Shown here: positions 1 to 8,843 of the stretch, in pieces
Numbering within the stretch: position 1 is the stretch's first letter
Layout: each line of letters opens with the position of its first letter
Assembly: GCF_002159335.1 (NCBI RefSeq)
Contig: NZ_NFHP01000006.1
Location: 62,001 to 126,000 of the forward strand
Reading direction: 5' to 3'
DNA length: 64,000 nt
Origin: Collinsella sp. An7
GTDB lineage: Bacteria; Actinomycetota; Coriobacteriia; Coriobacteriales; Coriobacteriaceae
The notes under the pieces: model-generated
Databases searched by the model: none
The model's input: the letters and a program-made list of their open reading frames with translations, nothing else
What the model was told of the DNA's origin: nothing
Position numbers and translations under genes: made by a program

Positions 1-129
1 GGCCAAGAAGGTGCTGTCCACACCGCCGGAGAAGCCGAGCGCCACGGGCGCGAGCTCGCGCAGCAGGTTCTCGAGAGCGGTGAGCTTGGACTCGAGCGTA
101 TTGGGGGTGCAGGTAGTGGACTCCGGCAC
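1..129 (-). CDS. larE: LarE-like ATP-dependent sulfur transferase, N-terminal 43 residues only
   Basis: The leftward frame begins with GTG and runs off the left edge. The visible 43 residues contain the PP-loop motif GFSGGVDST near residues 32-40, the ATP-pyrophosphatase signature of the LarE/NAD-synthase-like family. LarE donates its own cysteine sulfur to build the nickel-pincer cofactor of lactate racemase. The GTG start is preceded by GAGGAGG about five bases upstream, which decides the start. Other PP-loop enzymes (for example ExsB-like proteins) share the motif, but the short N-terminal helix right before it fits LarE best. Truncated by the window, not by mutation. Confidence 0.75.
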   Translation of the reverse strand, partial: MPESTTCTPNTLESKLTALENLLRELAPVALGFSGGVDSTFLA

Positions 130-445
130 GGTTCCTCCTCGTGGTCGCTGGTGCGCGTTGCGGGCGAGCGCGCCGGCTGGGTGGTTCTTCTGGCACAATA
201 CCCAAGTAGGGTGGCAGCCAAACGCCGGGCGGTCCCAGCGGTGGCGGTGGGTTGCCGCCGATGGCTTGGCGCGGGCAGGTCGGAGCAGGTTGCGCGCCGC
301 CGCGGACACCGGGCGGTCCGTTCCGCCCGACGCCTGGCAGGCGGACTCCCGCCGCCCGGCGGCCCGGCAGCCCGGCAACCGCTGCCCGCTTTGCCCCACG
401 CCCTCGTAACTCGCCCTGTTCGGTACGCGCACGAAAGGATCCGGA
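130..445. other. Divergent intergenic region between larE and the HAD gene
   Basis: About 315 bases separate two divergent starts, so promoters for both must lie here. An AT-richer patch around 190-205 is the only obvious promoter-like stretch. I see no RNA gene or repeat in it. Confidence 0.4.
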
Positions 446-1159
446 ATGTCGCACACCATCGACGCGATCATCTTTGACATGGACGGCACGCTTGTCGATA
501 CGGAGCGGCTCGGCTTTAAGGGCTGGGACCTTGCCGGCGATGAGCTCGACGCGCATATCTCGCGCGAGCTCATGACGAGCTTTGTGGGGCACAACGAGCC
601 CGCCGTGCTGCAGATGCTCACCGATGCGCTCGGCGATGCCGACCTCGCGCGCCGCCTCTTTGATCTGCACTGGGAGAAGCGCCGCGAGCTGGCAGCCACC
701 GAGCTCGAGGCCAAGGCGGGCGCCCTCGAGGCGGCGCGCGCACTCAAGGCCGCTGGGTACCGGCTGGCCGTAGCCTCGTCTTCTGGTCGCGAGATAATCG
801 AGCTCAACCTTTCGCGCGTGGGCCTGCGCGACTACTTTGACGAGATAACCTGCGGCACCGAGACGGAGCACGGCAAGCCCGCGCCCGACATCTATCTGCT
901 CGCCGCCCGCAAGTTTGGGGTCGACCCGGCTCACTGCGTCGCGGTGGAGGACTCGCCCAACGGCATTCGTTCGGCTGCCGCTGCAGGCATGACGGTCTTT
1001 GCCGTGCCGGATGTGATCGAGCTTGCGCCGGAGCTCACGGCGCTCTGCCATGCGGTGCTGGCCTCTCTTGCCGAGCTGCCTGCTGCGGTGGCGGCGCTCG
1101 ACGCGCCCGCCTGCGCCGCGCCCGCCGCCGACCCGTCCGCCGAAGGTGCAGACGCATAG
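446..1159 (+). CDS. HAD-superfamily phosphatase / beta-phosphoglucomutase-like hydrolase
   Basis: A 237-residue HAD subfamily IA protein. The nucleophile motif I, IIFDMDGTLVDTE, lies at residues 8-20, with the second Asp as general acid/base. Motif II is ASSSGRE (around residue 111), and motif III/IV includes GKPAPDIYLLAA and the acidic VEDSPNGI. A helical cap sits between motifs I and II. Such proteins dephosphorylate or isomerise small sugar phosphates in the cytoplasm; the exact substrate cannot be read from sequence. AAAGGA lies about 7 bases before the ATG. The C-terminal 25 residues are alanine-rich. The next gene starts 2 bases after the stop, so the two are probably co-transcribed. 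Confidence 0.9.
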   Translation: MSHTIDAIIFDMDGTLVDTERLGFKGWDLAGDELDAHISRELMTSFVGHNEPAVLQMLTDALGDADLARRLFDLHWEKRRELAATELEAKAGALEAARALKAAGYRLAVASSSGREIIELNLSRVGLRDYFDEITCGTETEHGKPAPDIYLLAARKFGVDPAHCVAVEDSPNGIRSAAAAGMTVFAVPDVIELAPELTALCHAVLASLAELPAAVAALDAPACAAPAADPSAEGADA

Positions 1160-1161
1160 CC

Positions 1162-2487
1162 ATGGCGTCCTATCTCAACAACATCGTTGTCGCGGCGCTG
1201 CTCTTTCCCGTGCTCGCCGCGCTGCTCTCGCTGCCCTACGCCATCTACCAGTACCGGCGCTTCGGGAGCATCTCCGTTTGGAAGACCGTGCTCGTCTTCT
1301 CGTTCATCTTCTATCTCATCTGCGCCTACTTTATGGTGATCCTGCCGCTCCCGGCCGACCGCACCGCCGTCTACCCGGGAGCGCTCCACCCGCAGCTCGA
1401 CCTGCTCTATGCCGTCCGCTTGGCGGCGCCTGCGCTCGAGCGGCTCAACCCGCTCTCTGCCGCCTCGTGGTGGGCGTTCCTCAAAAACCCAACGGTCTAT
1501 ACCACGCTCTTTAACGTGCTGCTCACGCTACCGTTTGGCGTTTACCTGCGCTACCTTTTTGGTCGGCCGTGGTGGCAGGCGGTGCTGGCGGGCTTTGGGC
1601 TCTCGCTCTTCTTTGAGGTCTCGCAGATAACCGGCCTGTTTGGGCTCTATCTGCACCCGTACCGGCTCTTCGACGTGGACGACCTCATCACCAACACGGC
1701 AGGCACCCTCCTGGGCAACCTGCTCGCGCTGCCGCTGTGCCGCTTCCTCCCCAGCATGGACGAGGTGGAGGAGCAGGCGATCGAACGCGGCGCCGCGCAC
1801 ACCACGTTCTCGCGCCGGCTGGTGGCGTTTGCGGTCGACATGGCCGTGACGGGTGCGGTGCTCGTGGTGCTGCGGTGGGCGCTGCCGGGCGCCGACCACA
1901 CCGCGGCGGGGCACATCGGCCTGCTGATGGCCGCGACCGGCGTGACATTTATGCTCGTTCCCATCGTGACGCGCGGCCAGACCGTGGGGCACGCGATCGT
2001 GCGCCTGCGCGTGGTGCGCCCCAACGGCTCGAGTGCGAGCTGGTGGTCCTATATCGTCCGCTACGGCTTGCTGTTCTGGGCGTTTCTGCTGTTGCCGGCA
2101 TGGGTTGCGGCGCTCTTTCCCTCTGAGGCGAGCCCGGTGCGCATGCTCGGCGACGAGGTCTCCATCGGCTCCGAGGCGCTGATGCTCGTGATGCTGAGCG
2201 TCTATGGCGTGTGGGTCATCTCGGTGCTGGTGCGGGCCGTTGCCTCGGCGTTCCATCGACCCTTTGTGATGCTCAACGGCGTGATCTCCAACACGCGCGT
2301 GATGTCGGTGGCCCAGGCCGACCGGCTGCGTGCGGCGCGCCACGAGGCCACGCTCGACGAGGAACTGCACGAGCTCGATATCGATTCGCTTGGGACGGAC
2401 ATCGACGACGCCTTTGACGCGTCGTTTGACTCCACGAGCGCCGACGAGGGCGTCTCCTTTGATGCCGAGGAGCAGGGGCACATCTAG
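1162..2487 (+). CDS. VanZ-RDD fusion membrane protein
   Basis: A 441-residue polytopic membrane protein. Residues about 1-195 are a VanZ-like domain with five hydrophobic segments, including the conserved loop LPFGVYLRYLFG and the SLFFEVSQ stretch. Residues about 210-375 form an RDD domain, starting with the Arg-Leu-x-Ala-x-x-x-Asp pattern (RRLVAFAVDM) that names the family. The last 60 residues are acidic and probably cytoplasmic. VanZ proteins are linked to low-level glycopeptide tolerance and RDD proteins to ion transport; neither activity is proven for the fusion. Start ATG lies 2 bases after the HAD gene stop, suggesting coupling. The fusion architecture is common in Coriobacteriia and not a cloning artefact. 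Confidence 0.85.
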   Translation: MASYLNNIVVAALLFPVLAALLSLPYAIYQYRRFGSISVWKTVLVFSFIFYLICAYFMVILPLPADRTAVYPGALHPQLDLLYAVRLAAPALERLNPLSAASWWAFLKNPTVYTTLFNVLLTLPFGVYLRYLFGRPWWQAVLAGFGLSLFFEVSQITGLFGLYLHPYRLFDVDDLITNTAGTLLGNLLALPLCRFLPSMDEVEEQAIERGAAHTTFSRRLVAFAVDMAVTGAVLVVLRWALPGADHTAAGHIGLLMAATGVTFMLVPIVTRGQTVGHAIVRLRVVRPNGSSASWWSYIVRYGLLFWAFLLLPAWVAALFPSEASPVRMLGDEVSIGSEALMLVMLSVYGVWVISVLVRAVASAFHRPFVMLNGVISNTRVMSVAQADRLRAARHEATLDEELHELDIDSLGTDIDDAFDASFDSTSADEGVSFDAEEQGHI

Positions 2488-2541
2488 GCGGGCCTTACCG
2501 CGGTGTCACGGTGCAATCCCGGCAGCTGCGTTGTGCCCTGT

Positions 2542-3648
2542 CTACAGATACGCGCCCAGGTTGAGCTCGGGGATCAGCGCTGACTGGCTGGCGGTGCCCA
2601 GAACGCCGCTCGAGCTGCCGGTGCTCGCGCGCGCCAGGAGGAAGGGCCGCACGAGCTCGCGTTGAGTGAGGGGCTCGTCGCCGGCTGCGGCCCCAAGGCG
2701 TCCGGCGTCCCGCTCGGCCGCGAGCTCGATTGCATCGATAAGCAGCTGGACGCCCTTACGCCCTACCTCGTATCCGCTCGGGGCGCTCGTGGTAAGCGCC
2801 ACCGCACCGCCCCAGGCGAGGGGGTTGCCGCCGCAGCCGGCGACCATGAGGTCGTCGGGCACGCGCAGTCCGGCGGCCATGAGGCCCGCGATTACGCCGG
2901 CGGCCAGCACGTCGCTCAGACCAAACACGGCGTCGGGCCGTTCGTCGGCGGCAATCTGGGCAATCTGCTGCCCCAGGCTGTAGCCGTCGCCCGAGACGCC
3001 GCCCTCGCCCGCGTCAACGGCATCGACTTGGATATCGGGGTAGTCGGCAAAAACCTCGCGCGCGCCCTCAAGCCTCAGGTGCATGGACTGGTTGGACGCG
3101 TGCCCGATGATAACGACGTGCCGCGCCCCTTGGGCCACGAGGTGCGCCGCCACGATGCGCCCCTGAGCCTTGTGGTCGGCCGTGACGTAGAGACCTGGCT
3201 CATCACTGTGAATGCCGAGGTAGACCACGGGAACGGGCAGGGTAGGGCAGGGATGCCAGTGCGAGGTCTCAACCGGGTTGATGAGCACGCCCGAGACCTG
3301 CGTGCCTACAAAGTAGCGGTTGTAGTGGCGCTCGAGGTCGGCGTCGCCGTCGGCGTTGGCAATGAGCAGGTCATAGCCGTGTTTGCGCGCCTCGGTGTGG
3401 GCACCGTTGGCAATCTGCAGGCTGGGGCCGTGGTTGAGGCGCGGCAGCACGAGCCCGAGCGTGGCACTTCGGCCGCCGGCGAGCATGCGGGCGCTGTGGT
3501 TGGGCGTGTAGCCGAGCCGCTCGATGGCCTCCTCGATAAGCCGGCGCGTTTCGGGCCGGACCTTCTCGGGGTGGTTGAGCGCGTTAGATACGGTGCCGAG
3601 TGAAACGCCCGCCTCGCGCGCAACATCGATGATCTTGACCTTTGCCAT
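2542..3648 (-). CDS. LacI-family transcriptional regulator
   Basis: A 368-residue LacI/GalR repressor. The N-terminal helix-turn-helix is IDVAREAGVSLGTVSNALN, followed by the hinge helix around NHSARMLAG, then a periplasmic-binding-protein-like effector domain with the LGLVLPRLNHGPS strand. The start at 3648 is chosen because GGAG sits a few bases upstream and because the family begins MAKVKIxDVA; the frame extends 21 codons further without homology. It is transcribed away from glmS. A LacI-type operator (3717-3730) lies about 70 bases upstream, pointing to autoregulation. The effector sugar is unknown; a central-metabolism or sugar-uptake regulator is likely. Residues 300-340 carry an alanine/glycine-rich insertion. 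Confidence 0.9.
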   Translation of the reverse strand: MAKVKIIDVAREAGVSLGTVSNALNHPEKVRPETRRLIEEAIERLGYTPNHSARMLAGGRSATLGLVLPRLNHGPSLQIANGAHTEARKHGYDLLIANADGDADLERHYNRYFVGTQVSGVLINPVETSHWHPCPTLPVPVVYLGIHSDEPGLYVTADHKAQGRIVAAHLVAQGARHVVIIGHASNQSMHLRLEGAREVFADYPDIQVDAVDAGEGGVSGDGYSLGQQIAQIAADERPDAVFGLSDVLAAGVIAGLMAAGLRVPDDLMVAGCGGNPLAWGGAVALTTSAPSGYEVGRKGVQLLIDAIELAAERDAGRLGAAAGDEPLTQRELVRPFLLARASTGSSSGVLGTASQSALIPELNLGAYL

Positions 3649-3716
3649 GGTTCTCCTCGGGTGGTGCGCCGGCGGGCTGCCGGCGCGTGCGTTCTTCTGG
3701 CAGTGTAACACGCCCG

Positions 3717-3730
3717 TTGAAGCGCTTTAA
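3717..3730. promoter_or_regulatory. LacI-family operator-like palindrome
   Basis: TTGAAGCGCTTTAA is a near-perfect palindrome centred on CG, the form of LacI/CcpA-family operators (TGAAnCGnTTCA). It lies just upstream of the lacI-type gene and so probably serves autoregulation. Confidence 0.6.
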
Positions 3731-3752
3731 ACACACTCTGGCGTGGTCCTTA

Positions 3753-3923
3753 GGGGGTCAATTTCAAAACCTCGCGCCAATGTAAGGATGAAAACAGGGT
3801 TGCTCGAGTAGCCCATTTTTTGGCAAGCCCTGTAGCTGGGGTTTTGATTTTGCGATTAGGCAGCCTACTCGCAAAGTGTCGATTCCGTCCTTACATTGGC
3901 GCGAGGTTTTGAAACTGACCCCC
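3753..3923. repeat. Long palindromic intergenic element A (36-bp arms)
   Basis: Arms 3753-3788 and 3888-3923 are inverted copies with one mismatch (35/36), separated by 99 bases. Inside lies a second, shorter inverted pair: CGAGTAGCC near 3802 and GCCTACTCG near 3873, as well as an ACAGGGTTGC/GCAAGCCCTGT pair. No open frame spans it. It sits between the divergent lacI-like and glmS genes, so it is not a simple terminator. It could be a miniature inverted-repeat element or a structured RNA. Confidence 0.8.
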
Positions 3924-4162
3924 CTGACATTCGCCTTTGCGGCGGCTGCGTTGCGGTTGAGGGGGTGAGTTTGTGGCCGGTTTGCGGGGTTCTTGTTACG
4001 TTGGGGCCTAAGGAGCCGGCGCCCTCCGTCGCTCGCGTCCCTACTGGTATCGTATTGCAGTAACCAGCTTGTGCTGCGCGGGGTGCTCCGGGAGGAGCGT
4101 CGCCCGCCGCAGGGCGCTGTATCAGACAAGAGGCCAAAAACCAATGGCGAGAGGGCAAGGCT

Positions 4163-6070
4163 ATGTGCGGCATCGTGGGATACACCGGGCAGGACGAGGC
4201 AAAAGACATCCTCATTACCGGTCTTAAGCGGCTGGAGTACCGCGGGTACGACTCGGCGGGCGTGGCGCTCGAGTGTGCGTCCCCGGCCACCCCGGGCGCC
4301 CCTGCATCCGGCGTCACGCTCAGCGTCATTCGCCGCGTGGGCAAGGTTGCAGGTCTCGAGTCTGAGCTTTCTGCCTTTGGCGCGCCGTCTGCCTGCGGCA
4401 TCGGGCACACGCGCTGGGCTACCCATGGGCGGCCGAGCGTTGCCAACGCGCACCCGCACACCTCGTGCAACGGGCGGATCGCCATCGTGCACAACGGCAT
4501 CATCGAGAACTTTGCCGAGCTCCGCGCCGAGCTCGAGCGCCGCGGCCATACCTTTGCGAGCGAGACCGACACCGAGGTCTTTGCCCACCTCATCGAGGAG
4601 GCCTACGAGGGCCGTCCGGACGACCCGGCAACGGGCGAGCCGGCCCGCCCGGGCTCGCACGACCTCATGACCGCCGTCCGCGAGGCATGCACGCAGGTGG
4701 TTGGCGCGTACGGCCTTGCCGCCGTCTGCGCCGACGAGCCCGGGGTGATCGCCGTGGCGCGCAAAGACAGCCCCATCGTCATCGGGCGGGGCGAGCGTGG
4801 CAGCTACGTGGCCTCGGACGTCATCGCTCTCATCGACGCCACGCGCGACGTCGTGGTGCTCGAGGATGGTCAGTTTGCCCGTCTCACGCCCGAGGGCATC
4901 ACCTACACCGATGCCGAGGGCACCCCGATTGAGCCCGCCGTCACCCACATCGACTGGGATATCGACATGGCCGAGAAGGGCGGCTACCCCGATTTTATGC
5001 TCAAGGAGATTCACGAGCAGCCGCGCGTGGTGCGCGACACGCTCGTGGGCCGCATGGTGGGCGGCGAGCTCGACATCGACGAGCTGGGGCTCACCATGGA
5101 GGAGCTCAATCTCATCGACCGCGTTTACGTGATCGCCTGCGGGACGAGCTACCACGCGGGGCTCATCGCCAAGAATCTCATCGAGGCCTGGGCGCGCATT
5201 CCCTGCGAGGTTGAGGCGGCGAGCGAGTTTAGGTACCGCAATCCCATCATCACCCCGTCTACGCTGGTGGTGGCCGTGAGCCAGTCCGGCGAGACGGCCG
5301 ACACCCTCGCCGCCATCCGCGACGCGCGCATCAAGGGCGCCAAGGTCTTTGGCATCACCAACGTGGTGGGGAGCCCGGTGGCGCGCGAGAGCGACGGCGT
5401 GATCTACACCAAGGCCAATAAAGAGATCGCGGTGGCGAGCACCAAGAGCTTTATCGGGCAGGTGGTCTCGCTCACGCTGCTGGCGCTGCTGCTCGCCCAG
5501 GTCAAGGGCAAGCTCACCACGGGGCAGGTGCGGATGCTCTTCCGCGAGCTGGGAAACACGGCCGAGCAGATTCAGTGGATCTTGGAGACGCAGGGCGAGG
5601 CCATCCACGAGGCGGCGCTCGCCTGCAAGGACGCGCACTCGGCGCTCTTTGTGGGCCGCGGCATGGGTGCGGCGATCGCCCACGAGGGCGCGCTCAAGCT
5701 CAAAGAGATCAGCTACCTGCACGCCGAGGCGTACGCGGCGGGCGAGATGAAGCACGGGCCCATCGCGCTCATCGACCAGGGCTTCCCCGTGATCGCGGTG
5801 GCAACCAAGAGCCCCGTCTACGACAAGACCGTCTCAAACCTTAAGGAGTGCGAGGCGCGCGGCGCGCAGATCATCGTGGTGGCCACCGAGGGCGACGAGG
5901 AGATCCGCGCCATCGCCGACCACGTAATCTACATCCCGCCCGTGCGCGACGCCTTTAGCGCCATCACGGCGACGGTGCCGCTCCAGCTCCTCGCCCGCGA
6001 GGTGGCCATCATGCGCGGCTGCGACGTGGACCAGCCCAGAAACCTCGCCAAGAGCGTCACCGTCGAATAA
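4163..6070 (+). CDS. glmS: Glutamine-fructose-6-phosphate aminotransferase (isomerising)
   Basis: A 635-residue enzyme making glucosamine-6-phosphate from fructose-6-phosphate and glutamine, the first step to UDP-GlcNAc and peptidoglycan. The N-terminus MCGIVGYTG gives the catalytic Cys2 of the class II glutaminase domain (residues 1-about 250), with the RYEGYD-type motif LEYRGYDSAG. Two SIS sugar-isomerase domains follow, with CGTSYHAG and SQSGETADT in the first. The C-terminus ends in KSVTVE, the usual GlmS tail. A few family-atypical insertions (residues about 35-50, 150-165) add to the usual 600-610 residues. GAGAGGG precedes the ATG. No glmS ribozyme is evident. glmU lies 19 kb away, so the pathway is not clustered. 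Confidence 0.97.
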   Translation: MCGIVGYTGQDEAKDILITGLKRLEYRGYDSAGVALECASPATPGAPASGVTLSVIRRVGKVAGLESELSAFGAPSACGIGHTRWATHGRPSVANAHPHTSCNGRIAIVHNGIIENFAELRAELERRGHTFASETDTEVFAHLIEEAYEGRPDDPATGEPARPGSHDLMTAVREACTQVVGAYGLAAVCADEPGVIAVARKDSPIVIGRGERGSYVASDVIALIDATRDVVVLEDGQFARLTPEGITYTDAEGTPIEPAVTHIDWDIDMAEKGGYPDFMLKEIHEQPRVVRDTLVGRMVGGELDIDELGLTMEELNLIDRVYVIACGTSYHAGLIAKNLIEAWARIPCEVEAASEFRYRNPIITPSTLVVAVSQSGETADTLAAIRDARIKGAKVFGITNVVGSPVARESDGVIYTKANKEIAVASTKSFIGQVVSLTLLALLLAQVKGKLTTGQVRMLFRELGNTAEQIQWILETQGEAIHEAALACKDAHSALFVGRGMGAAIAHEGALKLKEISYLHAEAYAAGEMKHGPIALIDQGFPVIAVATKSPVYDKTVSNLKECEARGAQIIVVATEGDEEIRAIADHVIYIPPVRDAFSAITATVPLQLLAREVAIMRGCDVDQPRNLAKSVTVE

Positions 6071-6104
6071 TGGGTCATTTGGGGACGTGTTCCAAATGAC
6101 CCAT
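6070..6104. repeat. REP-like stem-loop with GGGGACGTGTTC loop, copy 1
   Basis: Perfect 13-bp arms ATGGGTCATTTGG / CCAAATGACCCAT with a 9-base loop. The stem starts within the glmS stop codon. It shares the GGGACGTGTTC core with the copies at 6126 and 28226. It may also act as the glmS terminator. Confidence 0.75.
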
Positions 6105-6125
6105 TGGCGGCGGGCCCGCTTCAGA

Positions 6126-6160
6126 ATGGGTCACTTGGAACACGTCCTCATCTGACCCAT
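6126..6160. repeat. REP-like stem-loop, copy 2 (opposite orientation)
   Basis: Read on the minus strand this is the same element as copy 1: ATGGGTCA arms around GGACGTGTTCC, with slightly decayed arms. The two copies form an inverted pair 21 bases apart, the BIME-like arrangement seen with REP sequences mobilised by RAYT transposases. Confidence 0.7.
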
Positions 6161-6308
6161 GGGCGGGTGTTCGGCGTGTGCAGTAATTGTGTCCCGCCTC
6201 GCACGAACTGGTTCTTTGCTGCCGTCCGCCGGTCCGCCGCCCTCCCGCCCCGCGCGCTCGCCTATGATGGAGGGAATCATTGTGCGCGGCCGTGCAGGGG
6301 AGGGAGCC

Positions 6309-8843
6309 ATGGCGACGCAGCATGCAACCGATGCAGCTTGGGCATCTGGGCGCGCCACCGTCTCCGCCGAGACGGCCCGCGGCCTCGATGCCTACTGGCG
6401 CTGCGCCAACTACCTGTCGCTGGGGCAGATCTACCTGCGCGCCAACCCGCTGCTCCGCCGACCGCTCGAGCTTGGCGACGTCAAGCCGCGCCCGGTGGGC
6501 CATTGGGGCACCATCCCCGGGCTGAACTTTCTGTATGCGCACCTCAACCGCCTGGCCGCGGCGCACGCCCAGCGGACGCTCGTGGTGGTCGGCCCCGGTC
6601 ACGGCGGTAACGCGGTGGCCGTGAGCTCGCTCGTAGACGGCTCGTATGCCGAGCGCTACCCCTACGTCACCGATGATGAGCAGGGTCTCGCCACCTTTAT
6701 GCGCGACTACGCCGCTCCGGGCGGCATGCCCTCCAACGCCACCCCGGCGCTCCCCGGCTCCATCCACACGGGCGGCGAGCTGGGTTACACGCTCTCGCAC
6801 GCCTTTGGCGCGGCGTTTGACAACCCCGACCAGCTCATCGTGCCCATCGTGGGCGACGGCGAGTCGGAGGAGGGGGCTATCGCCTCGGCGTGGAGCATGT
6901 CGCGCATCATGAACCCCGCAACCGACGGCATCGTGCTGCCGATCCTGCACCTCAACGGCTACAAGATCACCATGCCCTCGCTCATCGCGGCCGCCACGCC
7001 CGTCGAGCGCGAGATGTACTTCCGCGGGCTCGGCTACGACCCGGTCACCTTTACCGTGGGGTTTGACGACGAGGACCCCATCTCGTTCCACACGCGCTTT
7101 GCCGAGCTGCTCGAGGATGTGTACGAGCGGATTTGCGAGATCAAGGCCGAGGCCGCCGCCGGCGCCGGTGACGCCCTGGCGGGAGCGGACGAGCCGGGGC
7201 CCGCAGGCCGCCGCAACCCCGCCGCGCCGGGTACCGCGCCCTCCGCTTCCGCCGAGCCCGCGCGCACCGCACCGGCCTGGCCGCTCATCATCTTCCAGTC
7301 GCCCAAGGGCTGGACTACCCCGGCCGCGCCCGACGGCACCCCCTTTGAGGACACCACCTCCATCCATGAGGTGCCGCTGCGCATCGGTGCCTCCACCGAG
7401 CGCCTGGCCTGGCTCGAGGCCTGGCTGCGCTCGTACCGCCCCGAGGAGCTCTTTGACGCGCGCGGCGCCCTGGCGCCCGAGGTGCGCTCCATCATGCCCA
7501 CGGGCGAGCTGCGCCTTGGCGTCAACCCGCTCGCCGACGGCGGCATCCTGCGCGAGCCCCTCGCCCTGCCCGACCCGGGAGACTACGCGCTCCTCATCTC
7601 CGGCCGCACGCGCGGCGAGCGCAAGGTCGGCCTGGCCGGCATGTGCGGCGCCTACACGCGCGAGGTCATGCGCGAAAACCCCGAGAACTTCCGGCTGTTC
7701 AGCCCCGACGAGCTCTCGTCCAACCGTATGGACGCCTCGCTCGAGGTCACGGGCAAGCAGTGGAACGCCGGCGGTATCGAGCGCATCTGCGACGAGGGCG
7801 ACCCGGCGGTCTCGGACGACCCGGCCGAGCTCGACCTCGTGCCCTCCGGCAAGGTGGTCGAGGTACTCTCGGAGCACCAGTGCGAGGGCATGCTCGAGGG
7901 CTACGTGCTCACCGGCCGCCATGGCATCTGGGCCACCTATGAGGCGTTTGCCCAGTTAGCGGGCTCAATGGTGGGCCAGCACCTCAAGTGGCTCGAGGAG
8001 ACGCGCCGCACCGCTCCGTGGCGCGTGCCGCTCTCGAGCCTGAACATCCTGCTCACGAGCCACGTGTGGCGGCAAGACCACAACGGCTTCTCGCACCAGG
8101 ACCCCGGCTTTGCCGACCTGCTCATCAACAAGGCGGCGGGCGACGAGGACCTCGTCCACCTCTACTATCCGGCAGATGCCAACATGATGCTCGCCGTCAT
8201 GCAGCGCTGCTATGCCTCGACCGATTGCGTCAACGCCATCGTGGCGGGCAAGCACGAGAGCCCCGTTTATCTCACGCTGGCCGAGGCGCGCGACGAGCTT
8301 GTGGCAGGTGCCGCGGTGTGGGGATGGGCGTCGAGCGTGGCGGCGGACGAGCCGGCCGATCTGGTGGTGGCCAGTGCGGGCGATGTGGTGACCGTCGAGG
8401 CCCTCGCGGCGGCGCGGCTGCTTGCCGAGCGCGGTGTGCGCGTGCGGTTTGTAAACGTGGTGGACCTGCTGCGGCTCGCGGCGCCGGGCGACGCAGCTCG
8501 CGCGCTTACGGCTGAGGCGTTTGAGCGGCTCTTCCCCCGCGAGGTGCCGGTGCTCTTCTGCTTTCACGGTTACGAGGGGCAGCTGCTTCGGCTGCTCGCG
8601 CGCCGCCCCGGGGCGGACCGCTTTGACGTGCACGGGTTCCGCAACCAGGGGGCCACGACCACGCCTTACGGCATGCTCTACGAGAACGGCATGGACCGCT
8701 TTGTCCTTGCGGCCGCGGCGCTCGAGCGCTTGGATGCTGCGGCGCATGCCGACGAGGTGGCCGAGCTGCGTGAGCGCCGCCGCGAGCTCATGGAATACAC
8801 CATCGAGCACGGCATCGACCACCCGAGCCTGGGGCTGATGTAG
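6309..8843 (+). CDS. xfp: Phosphoketolase (xylulose-5-P / fructose-6-P)
   Basis: An 844-residue thiamine-diphosphate enzyme that cleaves xylulose-5-P (and usually fructose-6-P) with phosphate to acetyl phosphate plus an aldose phosphate; the core of heterofermentative and bifid-type sugar catabolism. Signature stretches: GHWGTIPGLNF, GPGHGG, the TPP/Mg motif GDGESEEGA near residue 183, SHVWRQDHNGFSHQDPG and a C-terminal HGIDHPSLGL-type end. The ATG at 6309 is chosen for the GGGGAGGGAG ribosome site and family N-terminus; the frame is open 50 codons further upstream. Residues about 280-322 are an Ala/Pro/Gly-rich linker longer than in most relatives (usual length 790-825). It stands alone between two intergenic regions. 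Confidence 0.95.
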   Translation: MATQHATDAAWASGRATVSAETARGLDAYWRCANYLSLGQIYLRANPLLRRPLELGDVKPRPVGHWGTIPGLNFLYAHLNRLAAAHAQRTLVVVGPGHGGNAVAVSSLVDGSYAERYPYVTDDEQGLATFMRDYAAPGGMPSNATPALPGSIHTGGELGYTLSHAFGAAFDNPDQLIVPIVGDGESEEGAIASAWSMSRIMNPATDGIVLPILHLNGYKITMPSLIAAATPVEREMYFRGLGYDPVTFTVGFDDEDPISFHTRFAELLEDVYERICEIKAEAAAGAGDALAGADEPGPAGRRNPAAPGTAPSASAEPARTAPAWPLIIFQSPKGWTTPAAPDGTPFEDTTSIHEVPLRIGASTERLAWLEAWLRSYRPEELFDARGALAPEVRSIMPTGELRLGVNPLADGGILREPLALPDPGDYALLISGRTRGERKVGLAGMCGAYTREVMRENPENFRLFSPDELSSNRMDASLEVTGKQWNAGGIERICDEGDPAVSDDPAELDLVPSGKVVEVLSEHQCEGMLEGYVLTGRHGIWATYEAFAQLAGSMVGQHLKWLEETRRTAPWRVPLSSLNILLTSHVWRQDHNGFSHQDPGFADLLINKAAGDEDLVHLYYPADANMMLAVMQRCYASTDCVNAIVAGKHESPVYLTLAEARDELVAGAAVWGWASSVAADEPADLVVASAGDVVTVEALAAARLLAERGVRVRFVNVVDLLRLAAPGDAARALTAEAFERLFPREVPVLFCFHGYEGQLLRLLARRPGADRFDVHGFRNQGATTTPYGMLYENGMDRFVLAAAALERLDAAAHADEVAELRERRRELMEYTIEHGIDHPSLGLM

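Noticed and set aside
186-3702. Shared 12-mer TGCCAGAAGAAC upstream of the two leftward genes larE and lacI-like
   Set aside because: Both copies lie near possible -10 boxes, but two occurrences of a 12-mer in similar leader DNA are too few to claim a regulatory site.
4090-4162. glmS ribozyme or riboswitch before glmS
   Set aside because: No recognisable ribozyme core in the short leader; the region upstream is the palindromic element A.
3764-5755. Long leftward open frame opposite glmS
   Set aside because: His/Arg/Ala-rich antisense shadow of glmS; no family resemblance or ribosome site. The same holds for long antisense frames opposite phosphoketolase, glmU, folP-folK and the 15-18 kb operon.
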